Shown piece by piece: positions 17,041 to 26,326 of a stretch of 64,000 nt of DNA; within the stretch, counting starts at the first letter, position 1, and every line of letters begins with the position of its first letter. This DNA comes from M3007 sp046316495 (GTDB lineage Bacteria > Bacteroidota > Bacteroidia > Chitinophagales > Saprospiraceae). A program made the position numbers and the translations under genes. The stretch covers positions 85,704 to 149,703 of the forward strand of contig JBKDAM010000038.1 of the NCBI GenBank assembly GCA_046316495.1, written 5' to 3'. The notes under the pieces are model-generated. The model had not been told where the DNA came from. It did not search any database and was given only the letters and a program-made list of their open reading frames with translations.

Positions 17041-19623
17041 ATGAACACCCTCTGGCATACCCTCGATATTCACCTAGCCTTGTCTAAATGCAACTCCTCA
17101 CAACTAGGCCTCTCCTCCGAAACAGCAAGAGAGCGCATCTCTTCCTACGGGCTTAATGAGCTAATCGAACAGAAAAAAAAACCGGCCTGGCTTCTGTTTC
17201 TTGGCCAGTTTAAAGATGTCATGATCTTGGTACTCATGGCTGCAGCAGTGATTTCTGGAATGGCTGGAGAGCTCGCAGACACTGCCATTATTTTGGTAAT
17301 CGTACTGCTAAATGCAATCGTCGGGTTCATCCAGGAATATCGAGCTGAAAAAGCGCTTGAAGCCTTAAAAAAAATGGCTGCACTCCAAGCTACCGTAATC
17401 AGAGACCAGCAACCCCTAAAACTAAATGCCGCTCAACTTGTCCCAGGAGATATTATTGTCTTGGAAGCTGGAAATGCCGTACCTGCTGATATACGAATCA
17501 TTGAAGCCCATAGCCTTCGAATGGACGAGTCCGCCTTAACAGGTGAATCCGCTCCAGTCGATAAAGTGACTAATGCAATCCCAGACACTGAACTAGCCCT
17601 CGCAGACCGCATTAATATGGCCTACAAAGGAACCACCGTGGTAAATGGACGGGCAAAAGGACTCGTTGTGCACACGGGAATGAATACTGAAATGGGAAAA
17701 ATTGCTCAACTTCTCCTTCAAGAAGAACGAGCCACCCCTTTGCAACAAAGAATGGCCGATTTTGGGAAAAAACTGTCCTGGATTATCCTTCTAATTTGTA
17801 TCCTATTATTTGGGGTAGGGCTACTACGTGGCGAAAACCCAATGGACATGCTCCTTCTCTCCATTAGCTTGGCCGTCGCAGCTATTCCAGAAGCACTGCC
17901 AGCCCTCATTACCGTCGCCCTGGCTCTTGGTGCAAAAAGACTAGTCCGAAAAAATGCCCTAATTCGAAAACTACCAGCAGTCGAAACACTCGGTTCCGTT
18001 ACTTATATATGCTCCGATAAAACCGGAACACTCACAGTGAACCAAATGACCGTCGTTGATACCCATGAATGGACAACAAACAACCACCCCGTCTCACAAC
18101 AATCACTACTCCTCACCTCCCTCGCCCTTAACCATGATGTCCACTTCGATCACACCCAACAGCCCGTCGGAGACCCAACAGAAATTGCACTGGTCTCCTA
18201 TTCCCGTCAACAGCTAGGAAAAACAAATACCGATCAATTAACCAATCAACTACCACGTGTAGCTGAACTCCCGTTTGATGCAGACCGCAAATGCATGACA
18301 ACCGTTCACTTTGACGGAAAAAAATACTGGATTGTCTGTAAAGGGGCCGCCGAATCTATAGCGGAAAGACTGAATACATCAGAAAACAAAACCGAGCTCC
18401 TCGAAATGGCAAATCAATGGGCCTCCCGAGGACTTCGCGTACTCGCATTCGCATACAAAGTCACCGATCAGCTACCACAGCCATTTACCTTTGATTCCGT
18501 AGAGCAAAACCTATCCTTGGCTGGCCTTGTCGGTATGATTGACCCTCCTAGAGCTGAAGTCGCTGCCGCAATTCATGACTGCCGAACAGCTGGCATAAAA
18601 CCAGTGATGATCACAGGAGATCATCCCGCCACAGCAGCGGCAATTGCACGTCAAATTGGCATTTTGGACAAAGATGAGCTAGTGGTAACCGGAGCTGAAC
18701 TGACCCAGCTTTCGGATCAACAGCTAGATCAAAAAGTGGAATTTATCAGTGTATATGCTCGTGTATCCCCAGAACAAAAACTCCGGATTGTTAAAGCGCT
18801 ACAAAATCGACAACACTTCGTTGCAATGACCGGTGACGGAGTGAACGATGCACCCTCCCTTAAATCAGCAGATATCGGTGTCGCAATGGGAATAACCGGA
18901 ACGGACGTAAGCAAAGAGGCAGCGCACATGATTCTACTGGATGACCATTTTGCTACCATCGTCAAAGCCGTTAAAGAGGGCCGACGAATTTATGCTAATA
19001 TTCGTAAGTTCGTAAAATACATCATGACCTGCAATGGCGCCGAAATCTGGACCATTTTCCTAGCACCACTACTCGGATTACCCATTCCGCTCCTACCCAT
19101 TCACATTCTCTGGATAAACCTTGTGACAGATGGCCTCCCCGGGCTAGCCCTGGCTTCCGAAAAAGCAGAACGCGATGTAATGAAACGCCCACCTCGAAAA
19201 ATGAATGAAAGCCTATTTGCAGAAGGAGTAGGCTATCACATTGCCTGGATGGGACTCCTAATGGCCGCCGTCACCCTTGGAATGCAAGCCTGGGCGTTAC
19301 ACCACTCCTCTCACTGGCAAACAATGGTATTTACAGTGCTTTCTTTAGCACAACTTGGACATGTGCTCAGTATTAGAAGTGACCGGGAATTCCTCTATAA
19401 ACAAGGCGTTTTCTCCAACCCGATGCTGATTGGTGCAGTAATCCTCACCTTCTTCCTGCAGTTAATCGTAATCTACCTTCCAGCTGCCAATTCCATTTTT
19501 AAAACCCAACCTCTCAGCTTGAATGAATTAATCATTTGTATTGGTACAGCGGCAATCGTATTCCATGCCGTAGAGCTTGAAAAATGGATTCGATTAAAAC
19601 GAAACCGCCAATCGTCTAATTGA
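17041..19623 (+). CDS. P-type cation-transporting ATPase (Ca2+-ATPase-like, type II)
   Basis: An ATP-driven membrane cation pump of 860 aa. Visible are the N-terminal cation-ATPase domain, the actuator motif LTGESAPV, the phosphorylation site CSDKTGTLTVNQMT (Asp326), the nucleotide-binding domain and the hinge motif MTGDGVNDAPSLKSADIGVAMG. The C-terminal membrane segments include LWINLVTDGLPGLALA. The PEALPALI segment in membrane helix 4 is the form seen in SERCA/PMR1-like Ca pumps (PEGLP type) rather than heavy-metal pumps (CPC), so export of Ca2+ or possibly Mn2+/Na+ is inferred. About ten membrane helices are expected. It follows nadD by 4 bases. Confidence 0.92.
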   Translation: MNTLWHTLDIHLALSKCNSSQLGLSSETARERISSYGLNELIEQKKKPAWLLFLGQFKDVMILVLMAAAVISGMAGELADTAIILVIVLLNAIVGFIQEYRAEKALEALKKMAALQATVIRDQQPLKLNAAQLVPGDIIVLEAGNAVPADIRIIEAHSLRMDESALTGESAPVDKVTNAIPDTELALADRINMAYKGTTVVNGRAKGLVVHTGMNTEMGKIAQLLLQEERATPLQQRMADFGKKLSWIILLICILLFGVGLLRGENPMDMLLLSISLAVAAIPEALPALITVALALGAKRLVRKNALIRKLPAVETLGSVTYICSDKTGTLTVNQMTVVDTHEWTTNNHPVSQQSLLLTSLALNHDVHFDHTQQPVGDPTEIALVSYSRQQLGKTNTDQLTNQLPRVAELPFDADRKCMTTVHFDGKKYWIVCKGAAESIAERLNTSENKTELLEMANQWASRGLRVLAFAYKVTDQLPQPFTFDSVEQNLSLAGLVGMIDPPRAEVAAAIHDCRTAGIKPVMITGDHPATAAAIARQIGILDKDELVVTGAELTQLSDQQLDQKVEFISVYARVSPEQKLRIVKALQNRQHFVAMTGDGVNDAPSLKSADIGVAMGITGTDVSKEAAHMILLDDHFATIVKAVKEGRRIYANIRKFVKYIMTCNGAEIWTIFLAPLLGLPIPLLPIHILWINLVTDGLPGLALASEKAERDVMKRPPRKMNESLFAEGVGYHIAWMGLLMAAVTLGMQAWALHHSSHWQTMVFTVLSLAQLGHVLSIRSDREFLYKQGVFSNPMLIGAVILTFFLQLIVIYLPAANSIFKTQPLSLNELIICIGTAAIVFHAVELEKWIRLKRNRQSSN

Positions 19624-19690
19624 CCTCTCCCATACCCAGCTTCCAAACAATCTTCCTACCTTCCCTTTTATTTCTTTGTTTACACTGATG

Positions 19691-19698
19691 TACCTTTG
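19691..19698 (+). promoter_or_regulatory. -7 box TACCTTTG upstream of the fused E1 gene
   Basis: TAnnTTTG match 26 nt before the ATG at 19725, in the 101-base gap after the P-type ATPase gene. Confidence 0.5.
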
Positions 19699-19724
19699 AG
19701 CCGCTCTAACTAGAAAATAGATTC

Positions 19725-21725
19725 ATGACCAACATTACAGCAAAAACAAAATTGAAATATTCCTCCAAAGGATTTGATAATCAAACCTTGCTACACCTCT
19801 ATGAACAACTAGCAAAACCTAGGCTTATTGAGGAAAAAATGCTGAACCTCCTTCGCCAAGGCCGAATATCAAAGTGGTTTAGCGGTATCGGTCAAGAAGC
19901 AATCGCCGTTGGGGCAACCTGCGCCCTTCAACCCGATGAGCTTATTTTTACAATGCACCGTAACCTAGGGGTCTTCACCGCAAGAGATATGCCCCTAGAC
20001 CGACTCTTCTGTCAGTGGCAAGGTAAACGAAGAGGGTACACCAAGGCCAGAGACCGCTCTTTTCACTTCGGTGCACTGGAACATGGCATCGTTGGAATGA
20101 TCTCCCACCTCGGCCCTCAGCTGTCCCTCGCAGCAGGAACAGCACTGGCCCATAAACTCAAGAAGGAAGGAAAGGTCTCACTTGCATTTACCGGGGAAGG
20201 CGCTACCTCACAAGGAGAATTCCATGAGGCTCTCAACGTAGCTTCTGTTTGGAAACTACCCGTCATATTCGTAATAGAAAATAATGGTTACGGCTTATCA
20301 ACCCTGCCTTCCGAACAATACGCTTGCCAAGACCTGGTCGATCGCGCTGTAGGTTATGGTATGCGGTCCGCAAAAATTGACGGAAATAATATCCTGGAAG
20401 TCTATCAAACTATTCAAAAAATAGCAACTGAACTTCGACAAAATCCCGAACCTTTCCTCCTCGAATGCGTCACTTTCCGAATGCGTGGACACGAAGAGGC
20501 AAGCGGTACCAAATACGTTCCCAAAGAGATGATGGACGCATGGGCACTCAGAGACCCAATCTCCAACTTCGAATCTTGGCTAAAAAAAGAAGGTATTCTA
20601 GACGACCAACATATTGACTCCATCCACAAAAAATATAAAAAAGCAATTGCAGATGCCGTGGAGATCATGTTCAATGAACCTGAACCTATCCCCGATACAT
20701 CAGAAGAACTAAATGATGTCTACGCCCCCCATCACCCCAAACCAATTGACCCCTCCGGCCCAACGCGAGAACTACGATTTATCGATGCGCTCTCTGAAGG
20801 CCTAAAAGAGGCGATGATCAAACACCCTAACCTTGTCTTAATGGGCCAAGACATAGCAGAATATGGCGGTGTTTTTAAAATAACACAAGGCTTTGTCGAC
20901 TCCTTTGGTAAAGAACGTGTGCGAAATACCCCGCTCTGCGAAAGTGCCATCGTCGGTATTAGCCTGGGATTATCCCTCAAGGGCATGAAAGCAATGGTCG
21001 AAATGCAATTCGCCGATTTCGTAACCTGTGGATTCAACCAAATTGTCAACAACCTCGCTAAACTCCACTGGAGATGGGGCCAGTGCGCAGATGTAGTCGT
21101 TCGGATGCCAACCGGCGGCGGAACCGGAGCCGGACCCTTTCACTCCCAATCCAATGAAGCATGGTTTACCCATACACCCGGCCTTAAAGTAGTATTCCCT
21201 TCTACCCCCTACGACGCAAAAGGACTACTCCTGGCGGCCTTTGATGATCCAAACCCCGTGATGTTCTTCGAACACAAAGGACTCTACCGCTCCGAAAGCG
21301 GCCCAGTCCCAGAAGGCTATTATACAGTCGAAATCGGAAAAGCCAGACAGGTGCGAACAGGATCGCAGCTCAGCATCCTTACCTACGGACTAGGCGTAAG
21401 ATGGGCAGAAAAAGCCGTAGATGAACTCGGTATCAGCGCCGATATCATCGACCTCCGATCGCTCGTTCCCCTCGACTATGAGTCAATAACGGCCTCCGTT
21501 AAACGAACCAATAAAGTGCTGATCCTGCACGAAGACACACTCTTCGGCGGAATAGGAGGAGAAATCGCCGCTTGGATTAGTGAACACCTGTTCGAATTCC
21601 TGGATGCCCCCGTTCTAAGAGCAGCAAGTCTGGACACCCCAGTTCCCTTCGCGATTCCACTCGAACAAAATTTCTTCCCAATCGAACAACTTAAAACGCA
21701 GTTGAATAAACTACTCAACTACTAG
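19725..21725 (+). CDS. 2-oxoacid dehydrogenase E1, fused alpha and beta subunits
   Basis: Thiamine-diphosphate-dependent decarboxylase component of a branched-chain (or related) 2-oxoacid dehydrogenase complex. The 666 aa join E1-alpha (about 1-320; TPP motif GEGATSQGEFHEA near residue 157 and the MRGHEEASG loop) to E1-beta (about 346-666; begins RELRFIDALSEGLKEAM and contains GQDIAEYGGVFK and EMQFADF). This fusion is common in Bacteroidota, where it is usually assigned to branched-chain 2-oxoacids. The following gene codes for a methylmalonyl-CoA mutase subunit with 5 bases between stop and ATG, which fits valine/isoleucine breakdown through propionyl-CoA. E2 and E3 components are not in the window. 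Confidence 0.9.
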   Translation: MTNITAKTKLKYSSKGFDNQTLLHLYEQLAKPRLIEEKMLNLLRQGRISKWFSGIGQEAIAVGATCALQPDELIFTMHRNLGVFTARDMPLDRLFCQWQGKRRGYTKARDRSFHFGALEHGIVGMISHLGPQLSLAAGTALAHKLKKEGKVSLAFTGEGATSQGEFHEALNVASVWKLPVIFVIENNGYGLSTLPSEQYACQDLVDRAVGYGMRSAKIDGNNILEVYQTIQKIATELRQNPEPFLLECVTFRMRGHEEASGTKYVPKEMMDAWALRDPISNFESWLKKEGILDDQHIDSIHKKYKKAIADAVEIMFNEPEPIPDTSEELNDVYAPHHPKPIDPSGPTRELRFIDALSEGLKEAMIKHPNLVLMGQDIAEYGGVFKITQGFVDSFGKERVRNTPLCESAIVGISLGLSLKGMKAMVEMQFADFVTCGFNQIVNNLAKLHWRWGQCADVVVRMPTGGGTGAGPFHSQSNEAWFTHTPGLKVVFPSTPYDAKGLLLAAFDDPNPVMFFEHKGLYRSESGPVPEGYYTVEIGKARQVRTGSQLSILTYGLGVRWAEKAVDELGISADIIDLRSLVPLDYESITASVKRTNKVLILHEDTLFGGIGGEIAAWISEHLFEFLDAPVLRAASLDTPVPFAIPLEQNFFPIEQLKTQLNKLLNY

Positions 21726-21730
21726 TGACC

Positions 21731-22843
21731 ATGAACCCACTAAATACATTTCCGTTCGTCACCAGACAAGAGTGGTTGACTCAAATCCAAAAAGACTTGA
21801 AAGGCCAAAGCCCTGATAGCCTAAATTGGAAATACAACCAAGAGCTGTCGTTCTCCCCGACCGCCTCCGTAGCCGAACTCCCTCCCCTCCCACCAACCTC
21901 AGGCTGGGAAATAGGAGAACAAATCGTGGTAAACAATCCTCAAGTTGCTAATCTACAAGCCATAGAGGCACTTCAGTTCGGGACAGAAGGACTCCATTTC
22001 TTCCTCCCCACTGCTCCGGATGAACCTTTCTTAGAACAACTCCTTAATGGGGTATATCTTGATTACATTGGCCTGCACTTCCGCGGACCCGGAGTATGGA
22101 CAAACCCTGGTGCTATCCTGGCAATCCTTTTCAATTTATGCTCCCGCCAAAATCTGAATACTCGACAACTGAAAGGATCACTAGGATATAACCCCCTCAA
22201 CCATGCTAAATTCCAAGACTGGAGATACCTACATGATCTACTCGAATTGACGCAAACTCAGTTTCCAGGATTCCAAATTATTGAAATCAGTACCGAAAAG
22301 CACCATCCGGAAGAAGCTGTAGCTGAACTGCTGAAAAATGCCAACCAATATGTCTTACACCTTACCAAATTAGGACTAAATCCAATCAATATCGCAAATG
22401 CTATCCATTGCAACATAAGCATAGGAACCTTTTACCTCATCGAAATAGCTAAACTCAGAGCATTTAAACTCGCCTGGATGAACTGGCTCAACGCCTGGAA
22501 CGCTACTATCCACCTACCAACCATTTCCTGTACCTTCCAGAAAGACGCCTACACAGAGGAGCTCTACACCAATATGATTAAGGCTACAACTATGGCAATG
22601 TCCGCTATACTGGGAGGAGCTAATCAACTAGTCGTAAAACCTTATGACGAAGACAGAGAGCACCTGTCTAACTATCCCCCTCAATTCGCACGGCGTATCG
22701 CTCGAAATATTCAACACTTATTAAAAATGGAAAGTGGCTTCGAACAACTCCTCGACCCGGCAGCCGGTAGCCATTACATCGAACATGCAACTATTCAAAT
22801 TGCCGATAAATCTTGGGAGCTGTTTAAAAATAATCCAAGCTAA
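21731..22843 (+). CDS. Methylmalonyl-CoA mutase family protein, small (beta) subunit type
   Basis: A 370 aa relative of the small, non-catalytic subunit of adenosylcobalamin-dependent methylmalonyl-CoA mutase. The N terminus (FPFVTRQEWLTQIQKDLKG) and the end of the TIM-barrel part (TMAMSAILGGANQLVVKPY and LLDPAAGSHYIE) are recognisable. There is no cobalamin-binding domain and the protein is shorter than typical small subunits, so it must pair with a large subunit encoded elsewhere. A GTG at 21725 overlapping the E1 stop is an alternative start; the ATG at 21731 is preferred. The arrangement with the E1 gene suggests a branched-chain amino acid degradation operon. A terminator hairpin follows the stop. 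Confidence 0.85.
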   Translation: MNPLNTFPFVTRQEWLTQIQKDLKGQSPDSLNWKYNQELSFSPTASVAELPPLPPTSGWEIGEQIVVNNPQVANLQAIEALQFGTEGLHFFLPTAPDEPFLEQLLNGVYLDYIGLHFRGPGVWTNPGAILAILFNLCSRQNLNTRQLKGSLGYNPLNHAKFQDWRYLHDLLELTQTQFPGFQIIEISTEKHHPEEAVAELLKNANQYVLHLTKLGLNPINIANAIHCNISIGTFYLIEIAKLRAFKLAWMNWLNAWNATIHLPTISCTFQKDAYTEELYTNMIKATTMAMSAILGGANQLVVKPYDEDREHLSNYPPQFARRIARNIQHLLKMESGFEQLLDPAAGSHYIEHATIQIADKSWELFKNNPS

Positions 22844-22875
22844 GCAACATTTTTTAAAAAATTAGTTGCCTTTTT
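22844..22875 (+). terminator. Intrinsic terminator after the mutase gene
   Basis: GCAAC at 22844 and GTTGC at 22865 enclose a self-complementary attttttaaaaaat; a run of five T follows the stem. Confidence 0.65.
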
Positions 22876-22927
22876 ACTCTAATTCCCCTCATTTAAAGCA
22901 GGAATGCACAAAAGTTCAAGCAGCCCC

Positions 22928-22959
22928 TTGCGGAATATGTTAAAATACCCTTAATTTTG
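22928..22959 (+). promoter_or_regulatory. Promoter (TTG-N21-TAATTTTG) upstream of the anti-sigma-type ATPase gene
   Basis: TTG at 22928 and TAATTTTG at 22952 have the spacing expected of Bacteroidota promoters. The mRNA would carry a leader of about 100 nt before 23065, with no recognisable motif. Confidence 0.5.
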
Positions 22960-23064
22960 CGTTCCTTTATAATTCCCCACCACTCCATTTGTAATTAATC
23001 CGTTTCCCGCTTCCATGAGCACCCGTATGCAATAATCATTACTTCACTTTTCCAAACTTGCCGC

Positions 23065-23469
23065 ATGAGTAATTTGGACACGCAGTTTTCTTTTTTATCC
23101 AGCCCCGTCGAGGTCGACCGAGTTCAGCCATTTGTAGACGAATTAGCCCAACGCTATCAATTGTCTCCAGATACACAAGGAAATATCCTCATCACCCTCA
23201 CAGAGGCCGTTACAAACGCTATAATCCATGGTAATGGATGTGATTGTAAAAAGAAAGTTTCTGTATCCCTGTTACGGCATGCAGATGCCCTGGAAGTTCG
23301 GGTCTCCGACCAGGGATTGGGTTTTGATCCAAATAAAGTACCTGATCCCACCACAGATGAATGCTTGGATAAATGCGGTGGACGGGGTATTTTCTTAATG
23401 AAACAACTCAGTGACGATTGCCGCTTTATGCAAAATGGTAGAACCGTGGCAATGCGGTTCAAAATCTAG
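23065..23469 (+). CDS. Anti-sigma-factor-type serine kinase / HATPase domain protein
   Basis: A 134 aa single-domain GHKL ATPase of the RsbW/SpoIIAB group. The N box is LTEAVTNAIIHGNG, the G1 box is VSDQGLGFDP and the G2 box GGRGIFLMKQL; there is no sensor or dimerisation domain. Such proteins phosphorylate an anti-anti-sigma (STAS) partner or bind a sigma factor; no partner gene is next to it, so the target is unknown. The metal-like cluster CDCKK after the N box is unusual but may be incidental. It is transcribed alone and ends with a 4-base overlap with the convergent lipoprotein gene. Confidence 0.85.
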   Translation: MSNLDTQFSFLSSPVEVDRVQPFVDELAQRYQLSPDTQGNILITLTEAVTNAIIHGNGCDCKKKVSVSLLRHADALEVRVSDQGLGFDPNKVPDPTTDECLDKCGGRGIFLMKQLSDDCRFMQNGRTVAMRFKI

Positions 23470-25172
23470 TCACCCCTCTTTTTATTTTCTTCTTTCTTTG
23501 TAGATATCGTCGCCTCAAGCCGCCAGTTCGGCTTCAGAGAATCTAGCTTTTTTATGAAAATCGGCTCTGGCTGCCGCTTTTCAAAATAATTTCCTGTATC
23601 CCACCTTCCATTTCCATTCCAATCCTCAATCAACTGTATCGTATAAGCAGCAGGAAGCAAATCTTTGAAAACCATTGACTGAACCTCCTCCTCCGCTTTA
23701 AAAACCTTCTCTTCTAATCGCCCATTACCATTTAATAACTCCAATACATAAGACCGTCCCGGCCGTAATCCATCCATCGTTAACGAAAGCACTCCTAACT
23801 CCTTATCTGTCGCAAACTGTGTAACATATTGAATCGTATCCAAATTAGCAGATTGGTAATAATCCGTCAATGCACCAGGTAATAATTGCCATTGAATCCT
23901 ACTACCCGGCCCCCAATTGCCCTTAACCATAATCATTCTTGGAGCCAAAGAATCCCTCCAAACCGTAAAATCCCGAAATAAAAGGGTGTCATTCACCAAA
24001 ACCCTCCACCGACTCGTATCAACCGAAACAATCGGTACGTTGTATTGCCATCGAATCGGATCTGAAAACGGAAGCGTACTAAGCCTGACAGGTAAACTGG
24101 TAGACGGTTTCACTGCAGGAACCCCTCCAACCGCTCGAGATCGCCCCCCAGAAACCACCTGATCCCCATGAACCAACCGGTGACGCGCAATAAACTCCGC
24201 CCGAGAGAAAGCTCGTAACCGTGTCGTATCACCCCCCCCCGTTACCAACGACCACGGCACAACAGTACGCTCCACCGGAAAATCATACCATACCCAAACG
24301 GTGTCCCGCCTCCGCTCGACCATCCACTTAACCCCTAGCGTGTCATTAACCGGCCGCACCTCCGACTCAGGTGCAAGATCCGACCACAATAACCGAACCA
24401 TGCCATAGGAAGTAGCCGATCGATCCAAGACGCGTAGAGCTCCTTGGTTCGAAAAAACTTGAATCGTGGCCGCGGCTCGCTTAAACGTATCGTTCAAAAC
24501 AAGTAAACTATCCACAAAACCAATCCTCTCGGTACCCGGATTCCACTTTAAGTTGGGCGTCTGACCTTCCTCAATAGCAACGCACCGAAAGGTACCCTCT
24601 CGAACATTTTTAATACTAAACTTTCCAGCCTTATCCGTCTTACCAAAGTAATATGGCTTCTCTCGTAAAATGATACTATCCTCCAATACCTCATTCAACA
24701 TCACACTCACCAACTCTACCGGCTTGCCCGTCAAAGCATCCAATACAGTCCCCTCTACCTCCAAACTATCAATTATCGATCCTGTAGAAAAAACATACCT
24801 TAAATCCTGCGCAGGATTACCCTCGTGTAAATCGCGAACAGAAGTACCAAAATGAATGGTGTACGTGGTGTTTGGCCTTAAAGAAACACCCTCAAAATCA
24901 ACCACTACCGACTTCTTTTCTAAAACAATTTTGGGAACTGGCGTTAAAGGAGGTGAAATGACTACCTCCTTGGCAATATCTTTCAATACTACCCACTCAT
25001 CAAAAGATAACCGCACATACCGATCAGCAAACTTGGTAACGTAATTAGGCGAGCTTTTCAAACTATCTAACTGCGGAGGACGAGTGTCCCTTGCACCTCC
25101 CGTTATTGTACCCTGCTTTGCACATGAAAAAAAAGCAGTAACAACCCAAAACAACCATATTGTCTTTTTCAC
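23466..25172 (-). CDS. Lipoprotein with N-terminal Ig-like (Big_5) domain
   Basis: A 568 aa exported protein. The start is taken as the GTG at 25172 because it gives a normal signal sequence (VKKTIWLFWVVTAFFSC) with a lipobox-like FFSC; an in-frame ATG at 25199 is possible. About residues 30-125 form an Ig-like Big_5 domain (PPQLDSLKSSPNY, VRLSFDEWV and NTTYTIHFGTSVRDLHEGN). A carboxypeptidase-regulatory-like beta sandwich follows (EVEGTVLDALTGKPVELVSVML). The C-terminal region ends with IEDWNGNGRWDTGNY, which resembles a calcium-binding turn. This architecture is widespread in Bacteroidota, anchored in the outer membrane, with unknown function. Confidence 0.8.
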   Translation of the reverse strand: MKKTIWLFWVVTAFFSCAKQGTITGGARDTRPPQLDSLKSSPNYVTKFADRYVRLSFDEWVVLKDIAKEVVISPPLTPVPKIVLEKKSVVVDFEGVSLRPNTTYTIHFGTSVRDLHEGNPAQDLRYVFSTGSIIDSLEVEGTVLDALTGKPVELVSVMLNEVLEDSIILREKPYYFGKTDKAGKFSIKNVREGTFRCVAIEEGQTPNLKWNPGTERIGFVDSLLVLNDTFKRAAATIQVFSNQGALRVLDRSATSYGMVRLLWSDLAPESEVRPVNDTLGVKWMVERRRDTVWVWYDFPVERTVVPWSLVTGGGDTTRLRAFSRAEFIARHRLVHGDQVVSGGRSRAVGGVPAVKPSTSLPVRLSTLPFSDPIRWQYNVPIVSVDTSRWRVLVNDTLLFRDFTVWRDSLAPRMIMVKGNWGPGSRIQWQLLPGALTDYYQSANLDTIQYVTQFATDKELGVLSLTMDGLRPGRSYVLELLNGNGRLEEKVFKAEEEVQSMVFKDLLPAAYTIQLIEDWNGNGRWDTGNYFEKRQPEPIFIKKLDSLKPNWRLEATISTKKEENKKRGD

Positions 25173-25286
25173 AGGACAAAAGTGCACTATAAACATCAAT
25201 TATACAAAGCCATGCCCATCATAATCCTTCATTTATTGATTTTACTTTACTTTGAGCCGTTTTTAAACACCACAGAATAGGTTGCT

Positions 25287-26219
25287 ATGAAAAGGCTAAT
25301 TTCTCTAATCCTCTTAAATCTGACCTCCCCTAAAGCAATGGAGGGTCAAGCTATAACCCCCTCCTTTGGTACCATCCAAAGCTACTTCTCCTTCCCCTCC
25401 CAATACGTTGAACCAAGACAAGTGGATGTCTGGCTACCGCCTAACTACTCCTCAGAAAATGAATACAGCGTCCTTTATATGCACGATGGCCAAATGCTAT
25501 TTGACTCTACCCAAACCTGGAATCACCAAGAATGGGGCGTGGACGAAACCATGGCCGAACTAGAAAAAAACGGCTATAAAGTAAACTGCATTGTCGTGGG
25601 CGTTTGGAATGCTGGACCCGCAAGGCACTCAGAGTACTTTCCTCAAAAACCCTTCGAGCAACTCCCCAAACACTTCCAAGACTCTTTGTTAAATCTCGCA
25701 AAGCGCAATCCTAATTCCTACCTTTTTTCAAAGCTTGTTCAATCCGATAATTACCTTCTTTTCCTTACTTCTGAACTCAAACCTTTTATCGACAGTACCT
25801 ACTCAACCCTCAAAAACCCCCAAAATACTCTAATAGCTGGATCAAGTATGGGCGGACTCATCTCTATGTACGCAGTTTGTGAATATCCCAATGTGTTCGG
25901 TGGAGCCGCATGTCTATCAACGCATTGGCCAGGAACATTTACCGTAAATAATAATCCAATCCCTACAGCCGTTCTCAATTACTTGAAAAGCCATCTACCC
26001 TCCCCAGAAAACCATAAATTCTACTTTGACTTTGGAACCGAAACATTAGATGCCTTGTATGAACCCTTTCAAGTACAAGCAGATGAAATTCTACGAAATA
26101 AAGGCTATAACACCCAAAACTGGATAACCCAAAAGTGGGAAGGAGCAGATCACAGTGAGCAGGCTTGGAAAGCGCGCTTGGCCACCCCTCTCCAATTTTT
26201 ATTGAAAAATAAGAATTAA
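25287..26219 (+). CDS. Exported esterase-D-type alpha/beta hydrolase
   Basis: A 310 aa hydrolase of the same family as the gene at 6400, but with a short hydrophobic N terminus (MKRLISLILLNLTSPKAMEG) that may be a signal peptide. Family landmarks are VLYMHDGQMLFD, the nucleophile elbow AGSSMGGLISMYA and a likely catalytic His in the GADHSEQAW segment near the C terminus. It lacks the N-terminal carbohydrate-binding-like domain of its relative. Likely a periplasmic or surface esterase of unknown substrate. The upstream gap contains a near match to the -7 box (TTACTTTG, around 25247-25254). Confidence 0.8.
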   Translation: MKRLISLILLNLTSPKAMEGQAITPSFGTIQSYFSFPSQYVEPRQVDVWLPPNYSSENEYSVLYMHDGQMLFDSTQTWNHQEWGVDETMAELEKNGYKVNCIVVGVWNAGPARHSEYFPQKPFEQLPKHFQDSLLNLAKRNPNSYLFSKLVQSDNYLLFLTSELKPFIDSTYSTLKNPQNTLIAGSSMGGLISMYAVCEYPNVFGGAACLSTHWPGTFTVNNNPIPTAVLNYLKSHLPSPENHKFYFDFGTETLDALYEPFQVQADEILRNKGYNTQNWITQKWEGADHSEQAWKARLATPLQFLLKNKN

Positions 26220-26326
26220 TTACCTAAAAGACAATTTTTTACATTCTGGTACTTTATCTCAAAAACCAACCTACAATCAATTTCCCAACCGTGTCTAGTA
26301 AGGACACTTTAAACACCTTCTGTATT

